Assembly (NCBI GenBank): GCA_002127415.1
Contig: MWJR01000236.1
Location: forward strand, 1-5,066
Direction of reading: 5' to 3'
Source: Calditrichaeota bacterium AABM5.125.24
Lineage (GTDB): Bacteria; Electryoneota; AABM5-125-24; Hatepunaeales; Hatepunaeaceae
Length of the DNA: 5,066 bases
Shown: one piece after another, positions 4,418-5,066 of the stretch
Numbering within the stretch: position 1 is the stretch's first letter
Layout: every line of letters starts with the position of its first letter
The notes under the pieces: generated by a model
Seen by the model: the letters and a program-made list of their open reading frames with translations, nothing else
The model's database searches: none
Told to the model about the DNA's origin: nothing
Position numbers and translations under genes: made by a program

Positions 4418-5066
4418 TCACCCCACCTGCTCCTCCGGATGGACGCTGCTGGCATTGGAGAAGACGATATGACCTTTGCGAAGGGTGGCCTGAATCTGGG
4501 CACCCGGACCGATCCGGCCGCGCAGCATCTCCTCGGCCAGTGAGTCCTCGAGCAGCCGTTCAATCGTGCGCCTCAAGGCTCGAGCGCCGGTCTCAAGGCT
4601 GAAGCCCTCGTCGATGATGAACTCCCTGGCCGGATCCGACAGCTGGAGCGTTACCCCCTGCTCGCGGAGCTGCTGATGGATCTCCCCCATATAGAGGTCG
4701 AGGATGTCGTCGGCGTTCTCCCGGGTCAGGGGGCGGAAGACAATGGTGTCGTCCACGCGGTTCAGGAACTCCGGCCGGAACAGGTCCTTCATAATCCCTG
4801 TCATCTTCTCGGCCATCAGTTTATAATCGACGTCATCCTTGATGTTGGATTCGGTGAAGCCGTAGCCGCGCGCCTTGGTCACTTCCCGGGTTCCCAGGTT
4901 GGAGGTCATAATCAGGATGGTGTTCTTGAAATCGACCTGACGACCGGTTCCGTCGGTCAGCAGTCCCGCATCCAGCACCTGGAGCAGGACGTTGAAGATG
5001 TCGGGGTGAGCCTTCTCGATCTCGTCCAGCAGGACGATGGAATACGGTTTACGCCGCACCCGCCCG
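4418..5066 (-). CDS. clpC: ATP-dependent Clp protease ATP-binding subunit ClpC, C-terminal part (cut by window edge)
   Basis: This is the end of a Hsp100 AAA+ unfoldase that feeds proteins to ClpP in the cytoplasm. The 215 visible residues cover the second half of the D2 ATPase and the C-terminal small domain: Walker B IVLLDEIEKAH (10-20), sensor-1 MTSN (53-56), arginine finger in FRPEFLNR (96-103, R103), and sensor-2 GAR (160-162) in the small domain. The Walker A, D1 and N-terminal domains lie beyond base 5066. ClpC is favoured over ClpB because of VRRKPYSIVLLDE, the DFKNTILIMTSN stretch and the missing ClpB-type tail, but the distinguishing N-terminal and middle regions are not visible. 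The frame is already open at the window edge, so the internal GTG at 5057-5059 is not a start. The gene is convergent with lpxB and unrelated to it in function. Confidence 0.93.
   Translation of the reverse strand, partial: GRVRRKPYSIVLLDEIEKAHPDIFNVLLQVLDAGLLTDGTGRQVDFKNTILIMTSNLGTREVTKARGYGFTESNIKDDVDYKLMAEKMTGIMKDLFRPEFLNRVDDTIVFRPLTRENADDILDLYMGEIHQQLREQGVTLQLSDPAREFIIDEGFSLETGARALRRTIERLLEDSLAEEMLRGRIGPGAQIQATLRKGHIVFSNASSVHPEEQVG

Noticed and set aside
4169..4543. 124-codon + strand open frame after lpxB
   Set aside because: It is composed of the tandem duplication and palindromes, then runs antisense through clpC. No family motif or ribosome binding site.
5057..5059. GTG as a start for the minus-strand ATPase
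   Set aside because: The frame is open to the window edge and the residues match the middle of a D2 AAA+ domain, so the gene begins outside the window.

Overview
The window looks like chromosomal core DNA from an uncultured Gram-negative bacterium. LpxB implies an outer membrane with lipid A. The primary sigma factor is short (303 aa, no region 1.1 and no large non-conserved region), as in the Bacteroidetes/Chlorobi (FCB) group. ClpC is also common there, and recognisable Shine-Dalgarno sites are scarce. An FCB-related candidate phylum is my best guess; no species can be named from this window.

Layout: 1-301 is non-coding and holds several hairpins. A consensus-like promoter (302-330) drives a monocistronic rpoD/sigA-type gene (360-1271), closed by a strong intrinsic terminator (1301-1337). 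A perfect dyad (1362-1383) lies just upstream of a tight three-gene + strand operon: a Gfo/Idh/MocA oxidoreductase resembling the one often found beside lpxA/lpxB (1421-2392), a Ste14/isoprenylcysteine-methyltransferase-like membrane protein (2393-2965), and lpxB (2978-4147). On the opposite strand, convergent, is the C-terminal part of a ClpC-type AAA+ ATPase (4418-5066), cut by the window edge. The 270 bp between the convergent ends is packed with palindromes and a tandem duplication that includes the lpxB stop codon.

How the genes may work together: LpxB makes the lipid A disaccharide. The oxidoreductase could act as a UDP-GlcNAc 3-dehydrogenase (GnnA-like, leading to amide-linked acyl chains). 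The Ste14-like enzyme could methylate lipid A phosphate, as reported for LmtA of Leptospira. Together they suggest an operon for a Leptospira-like modified lipid A; this is inference.

The second notable theme is palindromic repeats. Two abutting hairpins sit in frame inside lpxB, in the linker between its two glycosyltransferase-B domains. They share the layout GACA-N4-TGTC with three hairpins just after lpxB. This recalls the in-gene palindromic elements known from Rickettsia.
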